Source: Dehalococcoidia bacterium (lineage in GTDB: Bacteria; Chloroflexota; Dehalococcoidia; Bin125). From it: a stretch of 64,000 nucleotides of DNA. Positions 16,482 to 25,370 of the stretch are shown here, piece by piece. The stretch lies in assembly GCA_022826965.1 (NCBI GenBank), contig JAJDTU010000009.1:1-64000 (forward strand). Direction: 5' to 3'. Numbering within the stretch: the first letter of the stretch is position 1; each line of letters starts with the position of its first letter. Position numbers and translations under genes: made by a program. The notes under the pieces are model-generated. The model made no database searches and was not told the origin of the DNA. It saw only the letters and a program-made list of their open reading frames with translations.

Positions 16482-17705
16482 ATGCCACGCGTGATGCTGC
16501 TGATTCCGACCGCTTCCTACCGCGCCCCCGATTTTATGTCGGCAGCCGACAAGCTGGGGCTTGATGTGGTGGTCGCTTCGGACGTCGATCAGCCGTTGGC
16601 CGACATGTATCCGGGACGCTGGCTGACCCTGCCCTATCACGACATCGAACGAGGGGCTCAGGCTGTTGCGCGCTACGCCGACCGCTTCCCGCTCGACGCA
16701 GTGGTGGCGGTCGACGATCCCGGCACGATCCTGGCGGCGCATGCCAGCTCCGAGCTCCAGCTCTCCGGCAATAGCCCTGAATCCGTCGTCGGGACGCGGG
16801 ACAAGTCCGAACTGCGACGAGCGCTTGATGCAAACGGGGTTCGATCGCCCGGATGGCAGGTCTGTCGATTTGCCGACGAACCGCCGATTGATGCGCTGGA
16901 CTTCCCCGTCGTCGTCAAGCCGCTCGGTCTCAACGGCTCGCGGGGAGTGATGCGCGCAAACGACGAAGCATCGTTCCGCAACGCGATCGCCCGACTGCAG
17001 CGTCTGCTTGGAACCAGAGCGGCAGCCGAGGAGTGCGGGGAACTCGCCGATCGGTACCTCGTCGAGGGATTCATCCCAGGAGTCGAAGTGGCGGTCGAAG
17101 GCCTCTTGACAGATGGCGAATTGCACACGCTGGCAGTGTTCGACAAACCGGATCCTCTCGATGGGCCATTCTTCGAGGAGACAATCTACGTCACGCCCTC
17201 CCGGTTGCCCGAGGAGCAGATTCAGGAAGTCGTCCAGACCGCGCGGCGTTCGGCAGAAGCGCTCGGCCTCCACGACGGACCGTTACACGCAGAGTTGCGG
17301 CTTAACGAAGACGGCGCCTGGCCCGTCGATGTCGCAGCCCGGACGATTGGCGGCCTGTGCGCCCGAACCCTGCGCTTCGGTGCCGGGATGTCGCTCGAGG
17401 AAATCGTCTTACGGCACGCGATCAATGCGCCGCTCGAGACGCTGAATCGCGAGACACGCGCCGCCGGCGTGATGATGATGCCAATCGTCGGTCGGGGCAG
17501 AATCAAGGCAATTCTCGGCCTGGACGAGGCTGCTGCCGTGCCACTCGTCGAAGACATCGAGATAGAGGCAAGGGTCGGCGACATGCTGATCCCGCTGCCC
17601 GAGGGTGCAGACTATCCCGGCTTCATCTTCGCCAGGGGCGAAGACCCAGCCGAAGTCGAGTCGGCGCTGCGACAGGCCTGGTCGAAGATCGAGTTCGTCC
17701 TCTAA
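16482..17705 (+). CDS. ATP-grasp carboxylate-amine ligase-like protein
   Basis: A 407-residue single ATP-grasp enzyme. The N-terminal region (residues 1-100) is a Rossmann-like preATP-grasp fold. The ATP-grasp core includes [17 protein letters not shown] (ATP-binding Lys and glycine loop), a [16 protein letters not shown] segment, and [20 protein letters not shown] with the Mg-binding acidic/Asn positions, then GGLCARTL. The C-terminal part (about 330-407) is like the cap of carnosine-synthase and BtrJ-like ligases. The substrate is unknown; the family joins a carboxylate to an amine using ATP. It diverges from the copper ATPase, 43 bases away. Confidence 0.85.
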   Translation: MPRVMLLIPTASYRAPDFMSAADKLGLDVVVASDVDQPLADMYPGRWLTLPYHDIERGAQAVARYADRFPLDAVVAVDDPGTILAAHASSELQLSGNSPESVVGTRDKSELRRALDANGVRSPGWQVCRFADEPPIDALDFPVVVKPLGLNGSRGVMRANDEASFRNAIARLQRLLGTRAAAEECGELADRYLVEGFIPGVEVAVEGLLTDGELHTLAVFDKPDPLDGPFFEETIYVTPSRLPEEQIQEVVQTARRSAEALGLHDGPLHAELRLNEDGAWPVDVAARTIGGLCARTLRFGAGMSLEEIVLRHAINAPLETLNRETRAAGVMMMPIVGRGRIKAILGLDEAAAVPLVEDIEIEARVGDMLIPLPEGADYPGFIFARGEDPAEVESALRQAWSKIEFVL

Positions 17706-17710
17706 CCGAC

Positions 17711-19087
17711 TCAGACCCCTTCCTCTCCGGTACGCTGCGGCGCCGGCCGTGTGACCAGCGGGCTCACAGTCCGGGCGAGCAGCGCTCTCGGCGGTTTGGC
17801 GAAGTACACGGGGATGATGGCAGCGAAGGTGAGAATCGCGACGAGGGTCAGTGGAGCCTCGTACGAGCCGGTCGCATCCTCGAGGGCTCCAATCATCAAC
17901 GGGCCGAAGCCGCTGGCAATCTGCGTCGCCATCGCGATCAGGCCGTAGATCGCTCCAAAGCTGACATAGCCGAACACATCTGACGTGAGCAGCGACTGCA
18001 GCATGTACACGTTGCCGATGGTGAAACCAAAGATCAGGATGGCTACGTAGGTCACCGCAATGTGTTCGACCTGGATGACCACCAGAGCCGCCGCGCCCTG
18101 GACGAGGAACATGATCACCGTCAGGATGCGCAGGTCGACCCGATCGGCGAAGTAGCGCCCGACGATCAGCCGCGCCACGATGCTGCCGAACGCGATGATC
18201 GAGAGACTCGTTGTCGCCGCGGTGAGCGAGCCGACCCGCTCCTGCACGAACGCGGTCTGGTGCAAGATGAACCCGGTCTGAGCGAGCAGCACAATCACGA
18301 AGCTGACCATGATCGACCAGAAGGAGAGCGTTCGCGCCGCGCCGCGGATGCTCCAGCGCCGAGTCTGATTAGCAACTGATCGAGCCACGCTCGTGCGCTG
18401 AGGGGCGACCGGCTCCAATCCGTCTTGTGGCAAGCCCATCTGACGCGGATCCCAAACAAGCACAAACGCCACGATCGGAAGCCCGACCAGCAGGATCAGG
18501 CCGGCCATCGCGGGTGTCGCGACTCCGAGACCAAACTGTTCGATCAGCACGCCGTTGACGGGAGACAGCACGACGCCGCCGAGGGACACACCAGTGGAGG
18601 AAATCGCCATCGCCCAGGCCCGGCGATGAACAAACCAGCGCGCAAGGGTCGCATTGACGGCGACACCGGCGCTCATCCCCGAGCCGAGCGCCATCACGAC
18701 GTAGGCGAGATAGAGCTGCCAGAGCTCCGTGACATGCCCGATCGCGGCGGCCGCGGCGATCAGCAGAATCAGGCCCGGCATCATCCATATGCGTGCGCCG
18801 TGCCGGTCGATGAGCGGACCGACCAACGCGGACGTGATGCCGGAGAAGACGAAGTACATCCCGGTTGCCAGCGACACATCGCTGTTCGACCAATCGTGCA
18901 GCTCCCTCAGCGGCCCCAGGTAGACCGCAATGCCGTAGTAGCCCACGCCGACCGAGACAAATAGCAGCCCTGCGCAGGCGAACACAATCGCCCAGCCGTA
19001 GTAGACGTTGGCCGGCCACAGACGCGCCGCCAGCGGCCGATGGGGCGGCAAGTCGAAGGGCTCACGGGAATTCGTCTGAGCGGACAA
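17711..19087 (-). CDS. MFS transporter, monocarboxylate/oxalate-formate type
   Basis: A 458-residue major facilitator with twelve predicted membrane helices. The first begins at NVYYGWAIVFACAGLLFVSV, a form common in MCT and oxalate/formate antiporter carriers. The loop between helices 2 and 3 has LIDRHGARIW, the MFS motif. A long basic loop near residues 225-245 separates the halves. Such carriers move small carboxylates by proton symport or exchange; the substrate cannot be read. The frame begins with TTG, and no better start is visible. It ends five bases from the convergent ATP-grasp gene. Confidence 0.85.
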   Translation of the reverse strand: MSAQTNSREPFDLPPHRPLAARLWPANVYYGWAIVFACAGLLFVSVGVGYYGIAVYLGPLRELHDWSNSDVSLATGMYFVFSGITSALVGPLIDRHGARIWMMPGLILLIAAAAAIGHVTELWQLYLAYVVMALGSGMSAGVAVNATLARWFVHRRAWAMAISSTGVSLGGVVLSPVNGVLIEQFGLGVATPAMAGLILLVGLPIVAFVLVWDPRQMGLPQDGLEPVAPQRTSVARSVANQTRRWSIRGAARTLSFWSIMVSFVIVLLAQTGFILHQTAFVQERVGSLTAATTSLSIIAFGSIVARLIVGRYFADRVDLRILTVIMFLVQGAAALVVIQVEHIAVTYVAILIFGFTIGNVYMLQSLLTSDVFGYVSFGAIYGLIAMATQIASGFGPLMIGALEDATGSYEAPLTLVAILTFAAIIPVYFAKPPRALLARTVSPLVTRPAPQRTGEEGV

Positions 19088-19189
19088 AGCCGATTCAGCA
19101 TATGACCGACGCGGCGCCGTCCTGCATCGGATAGCTGACTAGACTGCCTGCGAGTCAGGCTTCCGGCAGACGAACCAGAGGAGTTGCAG

Positions 19190-20317
19190 ATGGCCGAACG
19201 ACGGACTGGATGGGTCTACCACGAGTCCTACATGTGGCACGACACGGGCAGGACTCGCGCCTTCGACCCCGAACTGCGGCGTTGGATGCAGGCCTGGGAA
19301 CACTGGGAGAACCCCGACACGAAGCGTCGATTCAACAACTTGCTGGAGGTCTCCGAGTTTTCCGAGGAGTTGGTGCCGCTCAAGCCGCGCCCGGCAAATC
19401 TCGAGCAGGTGCTCCGCTTTCACACGCCGGATTACGTCGATCGAGTCCGCGAACTCTCCGCCGGCGACGGCGGCGACGCGGGAGAGGGCTCCCCGTTCTC
19501 CCATGGCGGCTACGAGATCGCACTGTTGGCCGCGGGAGGCACAATCACGGCGGTCAACGCCGTGCTCGATGGTGATGTCGACAACGCCTACGCGCTCGTA
19601 CGGCCGCCCGGACACCACGCCGAGCGCGATCGCGGGCGCGGCTTCTGCGTCTTCGGCAACGTCGCCATCGCCGCGATGCACGCGCTGGCGGAGCGCGGGA
19701 TCGACAGGGTCGCGACGTTGGATTGGGACGTCCACCACGGCAACGGCACCCAGCAGGCCTTCTACGACCGCAACGACGTGCTGACCATGTCGATCCACCA
19801 GGACCAGTGGTATCCCCGAGACAGCGGCCGGATGGACGAACAGGGCGAGGGCGAGGGAGACGGCTACAACATCAACATCCCGCTGCCGCCCGGCAGCGGC
19901 CATGGAGCCTATGTCGAGACGATCCGACAGGTCGTCGTGCCGGCACTACAGGCCTTCCAACCTGACCTCATCCTCGTCCCGTCCGGATTCGACGGCGGCA
20001 TGTACGACCCGCTCGGTCGGATGATGGCCTACTCGGAAACCTTCCGCGAGATGACCCGGTTGCTCATGGAGGCATCGGACGAGCTTTGTTCAGGTCGCTT
20101 GGTCCTGAGCCACGAAGGCGGCTACAGCCCGACCTACGTCCCCTTCTGCGGCCTGGCCGTGATGGAAGAACTCAGCGGCCGGCGGTCGATCGCTGGAGAC
20201 CCGTTCGAGGACAACTCGGCCACCGCCGGAGGTCAGGATCTGCAGCCACACCAGCAGGCGGTGCTGGACGACGCAAGGTTGCTGGTCGATCGGCTGCGCC
20301 GGCTCGAGGGGGTCTAG
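19190..20317 (+). CDS. Class II histone deacetylase-like amidohydrolase
   Basis: A 375-residue zinc amidohydrolase of the arginase/deacetylase fold. Visible motifs are RPPGHHAERDRGRGFCVFGN (the tandem catalytic His and charge relay), LDWDVHHGNGTQ (zinc Asp and His), and VPSGFDGGMYDPLG (second zinc Asp). Bacterial relatives remove acetyl groups from polyamines or other small amides rather than histones. The ATG at 19190 is preferred over a TTG six bases earlier because GAGGAG stands seven bases before it. Its TAG stop shares a CTAG palindrome with the stop of the selenoprotein frame coming from the other side. Confidence 0.92.
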   Translation: MAERRTGWVYHESYMWHDTGRTRAFDPELRRWMQAWEHWENPDTKRRFNNLLEVSEFSEELVPLKPRPANLEQVLRFHTPDYVDRVRELSAGDGGDAGEGSPFSHGGYEIALLAAGGTITAVNAVLDGDVDNAYALVRPPGHHAERDRGRGFCVFGNVAIAAMHALAERGIDRVATLDWDVHHGNGTQQAFYDRNDVLTMSIHQDQWYPRDSGRMDEQGEGEGDGYNINIPLPPGSGHGAYVETIRQVVVPALQAFQPDLILVPSGFDGGMYDPLGRMMAYSETFREMTRLLMEASDELCSGRLVLSHEGGYSPTYVPFCGLAVMEELSGRRSIAGDPFEDNSATAGGQDLQPHQQAVLDDARLLVDRLRRLEGV

Positions 20318-21693
20318 CTCTCGATCGGAACGATGGCTCCGGGGTCTCCGGAAGAGCTGAGGGGAGCCAACTGGTCCCCGGTTGGCTCCGCTCAACAAAA
20401 CCAGTCTTCGGTCAGGCCGGGCCGATGGACGTGCGGCGCGGCCACATCAGGCCAGGGCTCCACTTCGAGCCGTCTGCAAGCGGCATCCTTGATCTGCGCG
20501 AACGTTGCCTGGCGCTCCGCCAGTCCGGCAATCTCGCCCTGCAGATCGTCCATCCGCGCGTCTTCGTGCCGCCAGTTCCAGGTGAGGCCGTCCCTGTCGT
20601 AGGTCGTCAACGAACCCATCTCGCGCATCGGATCGACCAGTGGAGAGTCCGAAGGAACGAGCAGCCGCAATCCCAGTTGGACCGGCGGCGTCACGTCCAC
20701 AAGCTTCCGAGTCTCAACGAATCGAAGCAGGTCACGGAAGTGCGCCGGCGTGGTCCAGGGAGTGAACGGCAGCCACGTGGGTCTGAGGGCGATGCCTGCC
20801 CGTTCTGTATGTTGCAGCACGAGATCGAGGTCGTCGGCGGTATGGCCCTTGTCCAGTATCTCGAGCAGGCGGTCATCGATCGACTCAAACGCCGACGTGA
20901 TGAACGTGACCCCGAGTTCGGCCATCTCGGGGAGGAGTTCCTGATGCTCGATCAGGTGCTCAACCTTGATTGTCGTGTCGAACGTGGTGCCCGGATGCTG
21001 TCCCGACGTCTCGCGCAACAGATCCATCGCAAGTCCCGGCGCGTTGAGGAAGTCGGGATCGCCGAACGTGATGTGCTCCGCCCCGGCCAGAACTTGCTGG
21101 TCGATATCGGCAAGCACGGTGTCGGCGCCGTTGAGCCGCAGTCGTCCTGCGTAGATCGGCGTCAACGGGCAATGCGTGCACCGATGCGCGCAGCCGCGCG
21201 TGGCCTCAACGTAGCCCGCGACGTGAGAGCCGCCGGAAACGTCTCGATATCTCGCGTACTGCTCCAGCGGGGGCAAGATCGAACGATTCGGCACAGGGCG
21301 TAGCTCACGGTCGAACAGCGGCACATGGGACGCGTCCTCGCCCCCAGCGAGTCCGACGAGCTGCAGATCGGTGTCGCCGCTGATCGCTCGGCCCAGGCCG
21401 AGATCATGGAGCGAACTGGCCGCATGGCCGTAGAAGACGACCTTGTCTGACATCCCCGTCAGTTGTCGGGCGATCCGGATGCCAAGTCGGGCGGCGGTGT
21501 GCATCGGCGTCGAGATGCCGATCAGATCCGCTGCTACCGAAGCGGCATGCAATCGATCCGAACTGACCGATTCGACGGCGAGATCGAACGCGGAGACCTT
21601 GTGCCCCGCGGCAGTCAACGCGGCGGCCGGCGCAGCGATACTGAGCGGCTGGTGGCCTTGCTCGTAGGTCGAGATCAGCAGGACGCGCGCCAT
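20314..21693 (-). CDS. B12-binding/radical SAM selenoprotein with CUAEP tail
   Basis: A conventional reading gives 433 residues ending WFC at a TGA (20392-20394). Reading that TGA as selenocysteine extends the protein by 26 residues to a TAG at 20314-20316, giving Cys433-Sec434-Ala-Glu-Pro and a Pro/Ser-rich end. The N-terminal 130 residues look like a cobalamin-binding Rossmann domain (RVLLISTYEQGHQ, DLIGISTPMHTA). The radical SAM core has CAHRCTHC (CX3CX2C for the 4Fe-4S cluster) near residue 170, with GDPDFLN and FITSAFES strands. I know of a radical SAM family named for a CUAEP or CCAEP tail, whose function is not established. A hairpin directly after the TGA fits a bacterial SECIS element. 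The reaction catalysed is unknown. Its leftward neighbour upstream is an NfuA-like Fe-S carrier that could supply the cluster. Confidence 0.88.
20363..20389 (-). promoter_or_regulatory. Probable bacterial SECIS hairpin
   Basis: Two bases after the TGA, on the minus strand, GGAGCCAAC (20389-20381) pairs perfectly with GTTGGCTCC (20371-20363). The nine-base loop can add two G:C pairs, leaving a GGA triloop. A stem-loop just 3' of an in-frame UGA, inside the coding region, with G residues at the apex, is the layout of bacterial selenocysteine insertion elements read by SelB. Confidence 0.75.
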
Positions 21694-21721
21694 CGGACGG
21701 CTGTCCAGGGAATGGTCCGGT

Positions 21722-22330
21722 CTACTTCTTCGACGGCTTGTAGTACGGGTTGTCCCCCGACTGGTGGTCGGTGATATCGATCAACTCGTCGATTTCCGGG
21801 AGCTGTTCCTTGACCGCGACCTCGATGCCCTGTTTCAGCGTGACGTTGGCCATGCCGCAACCCTGGCAACCGCCGCCCATCTCGATGTAGGCCTTACTGC
21901 CCTGGACATCGAGGAGCTGCACGAACCCGCCGTGCGCAGCAATCTGTGGGTTGACCTGCTCGTCGAAGATCTTCTGGATGGCGAAGGCCAGCGGGTCGCG
22001 CCAGACAGGATTCGGGTTGTTGAACTCGAGCCCGGAGACGTTCGGCCCCTTGAACTCATAGTGAACCTCGGTGCCGCGTAGGTCTTCGATCCGCTCGCCC
22101 TCAACGTAGAGGACGAAATCCGGGTAATCGGCGGTGGCATCGCCTTCCGGTTCGTAGCCCTTCTCGACGATCGTCAGCACGTGCTCGAATCCGTTCGACG
22201 TGCGTCCGGTGATCTTGAGTCGCAGCCCGGCGACCTCCTCCGGATAACCGGTCAACACCTCTACCAGTTTCGACCGCGCAATCTCGGAAAATGTGATGCC
22301 TAGATCGCCTGTTGGCGCGTCGGTCGTCAT
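21722..22330 (-). CDS. nfuA: NfuA-like Fe-S cluster carrier protein
   Basis: A 202-residue protein with two domains. Residues 8-105 form an A-type (HesB-like) fold, recognisable by ITFSEIARSKLVEVL and YPDFVLYVEGERIEDL, apparently without the usual Cys ligands. Residues 115-190 form a NifU C-terminal domain with GGGCQGCGMANVTLKQGIE, whose CxxC pair bridges a 4Fe-4S cluster in the dimer. This layout is that of NfuA, which delivers clusters to target enzymes. Its place just upstream of the radical SAM selenoprotein gene, 28 bases apart and on the same strand, suggests that enzyme is a client. Confidence 0.88.
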   Translation of the reverse strand: MTTDAPTGDLGITFSEIARSKLVEVLTGYPEEVAGLRLKITGRTSNGFEHVLTIVEKGYEPEGDATADYPDFVLYVEGERIEDLRGTEVHYEFKGPNVSGLEFNNPNPVWRDPLAFAIQKIFDEQVNPQIAAHGGFVQLLDVQGSKAYIEMGGGCQGCGMANVTLKQGIEVAVKEQLPEIDELIDITDHQSGDNPYYKPSKK

Positions 22331-22402
22331 CGGATTCCCCCGTCCGGTTCTCGTTTCCTAGCATAGCGTTCGGTCAAGGTTGGATTGTGATTGGAGCGTG
22401 AC

Positions 22403-24136
22403 ATGACAGTCGAACGAGTAGTCGTGGAGAAGAACATCGAAATCCCGATGCGGGACGGCGTCGTCCTGCGCGCCGACCTGTACCGACCCGAGGATGCCGA
22501 TCAACCCGGCAACTCCGTCCCGGGCATCGTGACGCGAACGCCGTACGACAAGGAACAGTCCGGCGCCGGAGTGGTCGCGGTGATGCCCAGCGCACTCAAA
22601 CTGGCCGAGCGCGGGTACGCGGTCGTGGTCTGCGATTGCCGCGGTCGCTACGCGTCCGAAGGCGACTTCAAGCCGTTCCACCAGGAGGGCGCGGACGGCT
22701 ACGACACGATCGAGTGGATCGCGGCCCAGCCCTGGTGCGATGGCAACACCGCGATCTACGGCCCCTCGTACGTCGGTGCGACGACGATGCTGGCCACGCG
22801 AGAGCAACCGCCCTCGCTGCGCTGCGCGATCCCGATCATCACCGCCGACGACTACTACGACGGCTGGACCTACCAGGGCGGCGCCTTCCAGCTTGGGTTC
22901 ATCGGCCTCTGGGGCAGCGGCGTAGCAGCGACCGGATATCTGCAACAGAATCACACCCGGCCGATGGAAGCAGCCGAGGAGATGACCGAAGCCATCATGG
23001 GCAACGCGTTCCGCCTCTTGGGCAGCCGGCCGCTGAACACCATGCCCGGAATCTCGCAGGCAGGAGTCGCCGACTACTGGCACGAATGGCTCGAGCATGA
23101 GACCCGCGACGACTACTGGGAATCGGTCAGGCACTCGGCCGACTACTCACGCTTCCAGGTGCCGATGCTGCACATCGGCGGCTGGTTCGACATCTTCGGC
23201 ATCGGCACCGTGCGCAACTTCCGCGGCATCCGCGAAGATGGCAATCCCGATCAGAACCTGATCATGGGTCCGTGGGCCCACACCAACTACGACCGCTGGC
23301 TGGGCGAGATGGAGTTCGGCCCAACCGGCGCGGCGGCCGCAGCCAACGTGATCGCAGACATCAACGTCTTCCTCGATCGGCACCTTAAGGGCGGCGACGA
23401 TCAACTCCCGGGTGTCCGCTGGTTCCTGATGGGCGCGAACGAGTGGCGTACGGATGAGTCGTGGCCTCCGACCAACGCCGTGGAGCGATCGCTCTACCTG
23501 GCGTCCGACGGCGGCGCGACCATGCATTACGGCGACGGTCGCCTGCTCGACGAATGCCCCGACGACGACCGCCGCTGGGACGAGTTCATGTACACCGGCT
23601 ACAAGCCGGTGATCACCGAAGGCGGCTCGACGTTGCAACAGGGAGTTGGTCTGCCAGGTCCGCGAGATCAATCGAGGGCAGAGAGCCGAGACGACGTGCT
23701 GTGCTACACCACCGAACCGCTGACTGAAGCAGTCGATGTCGCCGGTCCGGTCGAGGTCGACATCTGGTTCTCAAGCAGCCAGCCCGACACCGACATCACG
23801 GCCAAACTGGTCGACGTTCATCCCGACGGCAAGCCGGTGTCGCTGATCGACGGCATCATGCGGGCCCGGTTCCGCGAGGGATTCGACAGCGAGGTGCTCA
23901 TGACGCCCGGCGAGGTGGTCAAGCTGACCGTCGATTTGGCCTCCCTCGGTCACCGATTCGACGTCGGACATCGGATCCGGCTGGAAGTGTCGAGCAGCAA
24001 CTACCCTCGCTTCATGACCAACTCGAACGACGGCGGCTCGGTCAACTCGTCAACCGAGATGCAGCCGGCGATCAACTCCATCCGGCGCGGCGGCGAGTAT
24101 CCGTCGGCCGTACGTTTCTACCAACTGAAGGACTGA
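22403..24136 (+). CDS. CocE/NonD family hydrolase (X-Pro dipeptidyl-peptidase-like)
   Basis: A 577-residue serine hydrolase starting at the ATG at 22403. The alpha/beta-hydrolase domain has the nucleophile in YGPSYVGATT (GxSYxG), a catalytic Asp in GGWFDIFGIG and a His in MGPWAHTNYD. The start MRDGVVLRADLYRP is typical of the family. The C-terminal 200 residues are the jelly-roll domain of this group (VEVDIWFSSSQPDTDITAKL). Characterised relatives cleave esters such as cocaine or acyl side chains, or peptides. The substrate here is open. The following NIPSNAP gene is probably co-transcribed. Confidence 0.9.
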   Translation: MTVERVVVEKNIEIPMRDGVVLRADLYRPEDADQPGNSVPGIVTRTPYDKEQSGAGVVAVMPSALKLAERGYAVVVCDCRGRYASEGDFKPFHQEGADGYDTIEWIAAQPWCDGNTAIYGPSYVGATTMLATREQPPSLRCAIPIITADDYYDGWTYQGGAFQLGFIGLWGSGVAATGYLQQNHTRPMEAAEEMTEAIMGNAFRLLGSRPLNTMPGISQAGVADYWHEWLEHETRDDYWESVRHSADYSRFQVPMLHIGGWFDIFGIGTVRNFRGIREDGNPDQNLIMGPWAHTNYDRWLGEMEFGPTGAAAAANVIADINVFLDRHLKGGDDQLPGVRWFLMGANEWRTDESWPPTNAVERSLYLASDGGATMHYGDGRLLDECPDDDRRWDEFMYTGYKPVITEGGSTLQQGVGLPGPRDQSRAESRDDVLCYTTEPLTEAVDVAGPVEVDIWFSSSQPDTDITAKLVDVHPDGKPVSLIDGIMRARFREGFDSEVLMTPGEVVKLTVDLASLGHRFDVGHRIRLEVSSSNYPRFMTNSNDGGSVNSSTEMQPAINSIRRGGEYPSAVRFYQLKD

Positions 24137-24150
24137 GAGAGGAACGAACG

Positions 24151-24477
24151 ATGATCTACGAACTTCGCATCTACACGGCGCATCCGGGCAAGATGGGCCA
24201 CTTGATGAAGCGCTTCCGCGACCACACGATGGAGCTGTTCGAGCGCCACGGGATCCACAACGTGGGCTACTGGACCAACTCGGTCGGCGGCCGCTCGGAC
24301 GAGCTCTGGTACATCGTCAGCTTCGAGAGCGCCGGACAGCGCGAAGAAGCGTGGAAGAACTTTGGGGCCGATCCCGAGTGGCAAGCGGCCCGAGCGGCAT
24401 CCGAAGAAAACGGCCCACTCGTCCACCACATCGAGAACCGGATCCTCCAGCCAACCGAGTGGTCGCCGATGCCCTAG
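24151..24477 (+). CDS. NIPSNAP family protein
   Basis: A 108-residue ferredoxin-like alpha/beta protein of the NIPSNAP family. It opens with MIYELRIYTAHPGKMGHLMK and contains FRDHTMELFERHGI and WYIVSFESAGQREEAWKNF, the family hallmarks. The ribosome site AGAGAGG precedes the ATG. It follows the CocE-like gene by 14 bases. In bacteria these proteins appear beside degradation genes, but no reaction is established. Its stop overlaps the end of the convergent methyltransferase by four bases. Confidence 0.88.
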   Translation: MIYELRIYTAHPGKMGHLMKRFRDHTMELFERHGIHNVGYWTNSVGGRSDELWYIVSFESAGQREEAWKNFGADPEWQAARAASEENGPLVHHIENRILQPTEWSPMP

Positions 24478-25289
24478 CCCCGATGCCGCAGCCTCGCCAC
24501 CATCACTGGTGGGATGTTCGGCATGTGATCCCAGCTCAGCCGACCCTCAGCATCCCCGTCGCCTCCGTCGGTGATTGACGGTTCGCGGATTCCGTCGAGC
24601 ACCCAGCCCCGATCGAAGGCGGTGCTGAACAGCTCCGTCAACGTTCGGTCGAAATAGGGTTGGATCGACGGTTGACCCTTGACGGCGATTCCATAGTTCA
24701 CCCTCGTGTCGAGGTAGTTGCTGATCTTCACGCCCGACTCCTCGATGAACTGTCCGTGTTCGGTCTCGATGCGCTCGCGGAACAGACGCACCTGCGGTCC
24801 CGGCCGGAAGACCGGATGCAAGACCGAAAAGACGAACGGCGCCTCGTCTGCCAAGGACAGCGGAAGCATGTCGAAGAGCGGTGTGATCTCGGCGATGTCC
24901 ATCAGCGCCATATTGCACACGGCCGCTCCGAACGGCGCTCCTGCCGCCCCAGATAGAGCTGCCAGCGCGGAACGGTCGGTGACATCGAGGCGAACCCACT
25001 TGATCTTGTAGCCGTCGGAACGCTGCCGAGCGCCCCTGAGTTGCGCTTCAGATGCGTCGGTGGCCGTGACAGCGATGCCTAGCCGGGATAGCTGCCGCGC
25101 GAAGTTGCCGTTGCCGCAAGCCAGTTCGAGCACTGTTGTCGGCACCGGCTGGAGCAGCTCGAGCGTGCCGGGAAACACCAGGGTCCGCTGCCAGTGATTG
25201 CCCTCATCGCCCTGGGCCTCGTCCCAGAACTCCGCATTCGCTTCCCAGGCCTCAACCGAGTCCGCGTTGTAGTCCGGGTAGTCGACCAT
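24474..25289 (-). CDS. SAM-dependent class I methyltransferase
   Basis: Start chosen at the ATG at 25289 (MVDYPDYNADSVEAWEANAE), because the 52 codons before it in the open frame look non-coding. The SAM-binding motif I is VLELACGNGNFARQLSRLG near residue 60, followed by an acidic strand end VTATDAS and KWVRLDV. The protein ends with MPNIPPVMVARLRHRG. Total 271 residues. It resembles small-molecule methyltransferases of the UbiE/TAM type. The substrate is unknown. It stands alone on this strand, convergent with the NIPSNAP gene. Confidence 0.83.
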   Translation of the reverse strand: MVDYPDYNADSVEAWEANAEFWDEAQGDEGNHWQRTLVFPGTLELLQPVPTTVLELACGNGNFARQLSRLGIAVTATDASEAQLRGARQRSDGYKIKWVRLDVTDRSALAALSGAAGAPFGAAVCNMALMDIAEITPLFDMLPLSLADEAPFVFSVLHPVFRPGPQVRLFRERIETEHGQFIEESGVKISNYLDTRVNYGIAVKGQPSIQPYFDRTLTELFSTAFDRGWVLDGIREPSITDGGDGDAEGRLSWDHMPNIPPVMVARLRHRG

Positions 25290-25370
25290 GTCGGGCTCGG
25301 CTTCGTTGGTACCGTAAGCGCAGACTGACGAGATTATCACCGTATCCCGATTGCGTGTGGGGGGATCATC

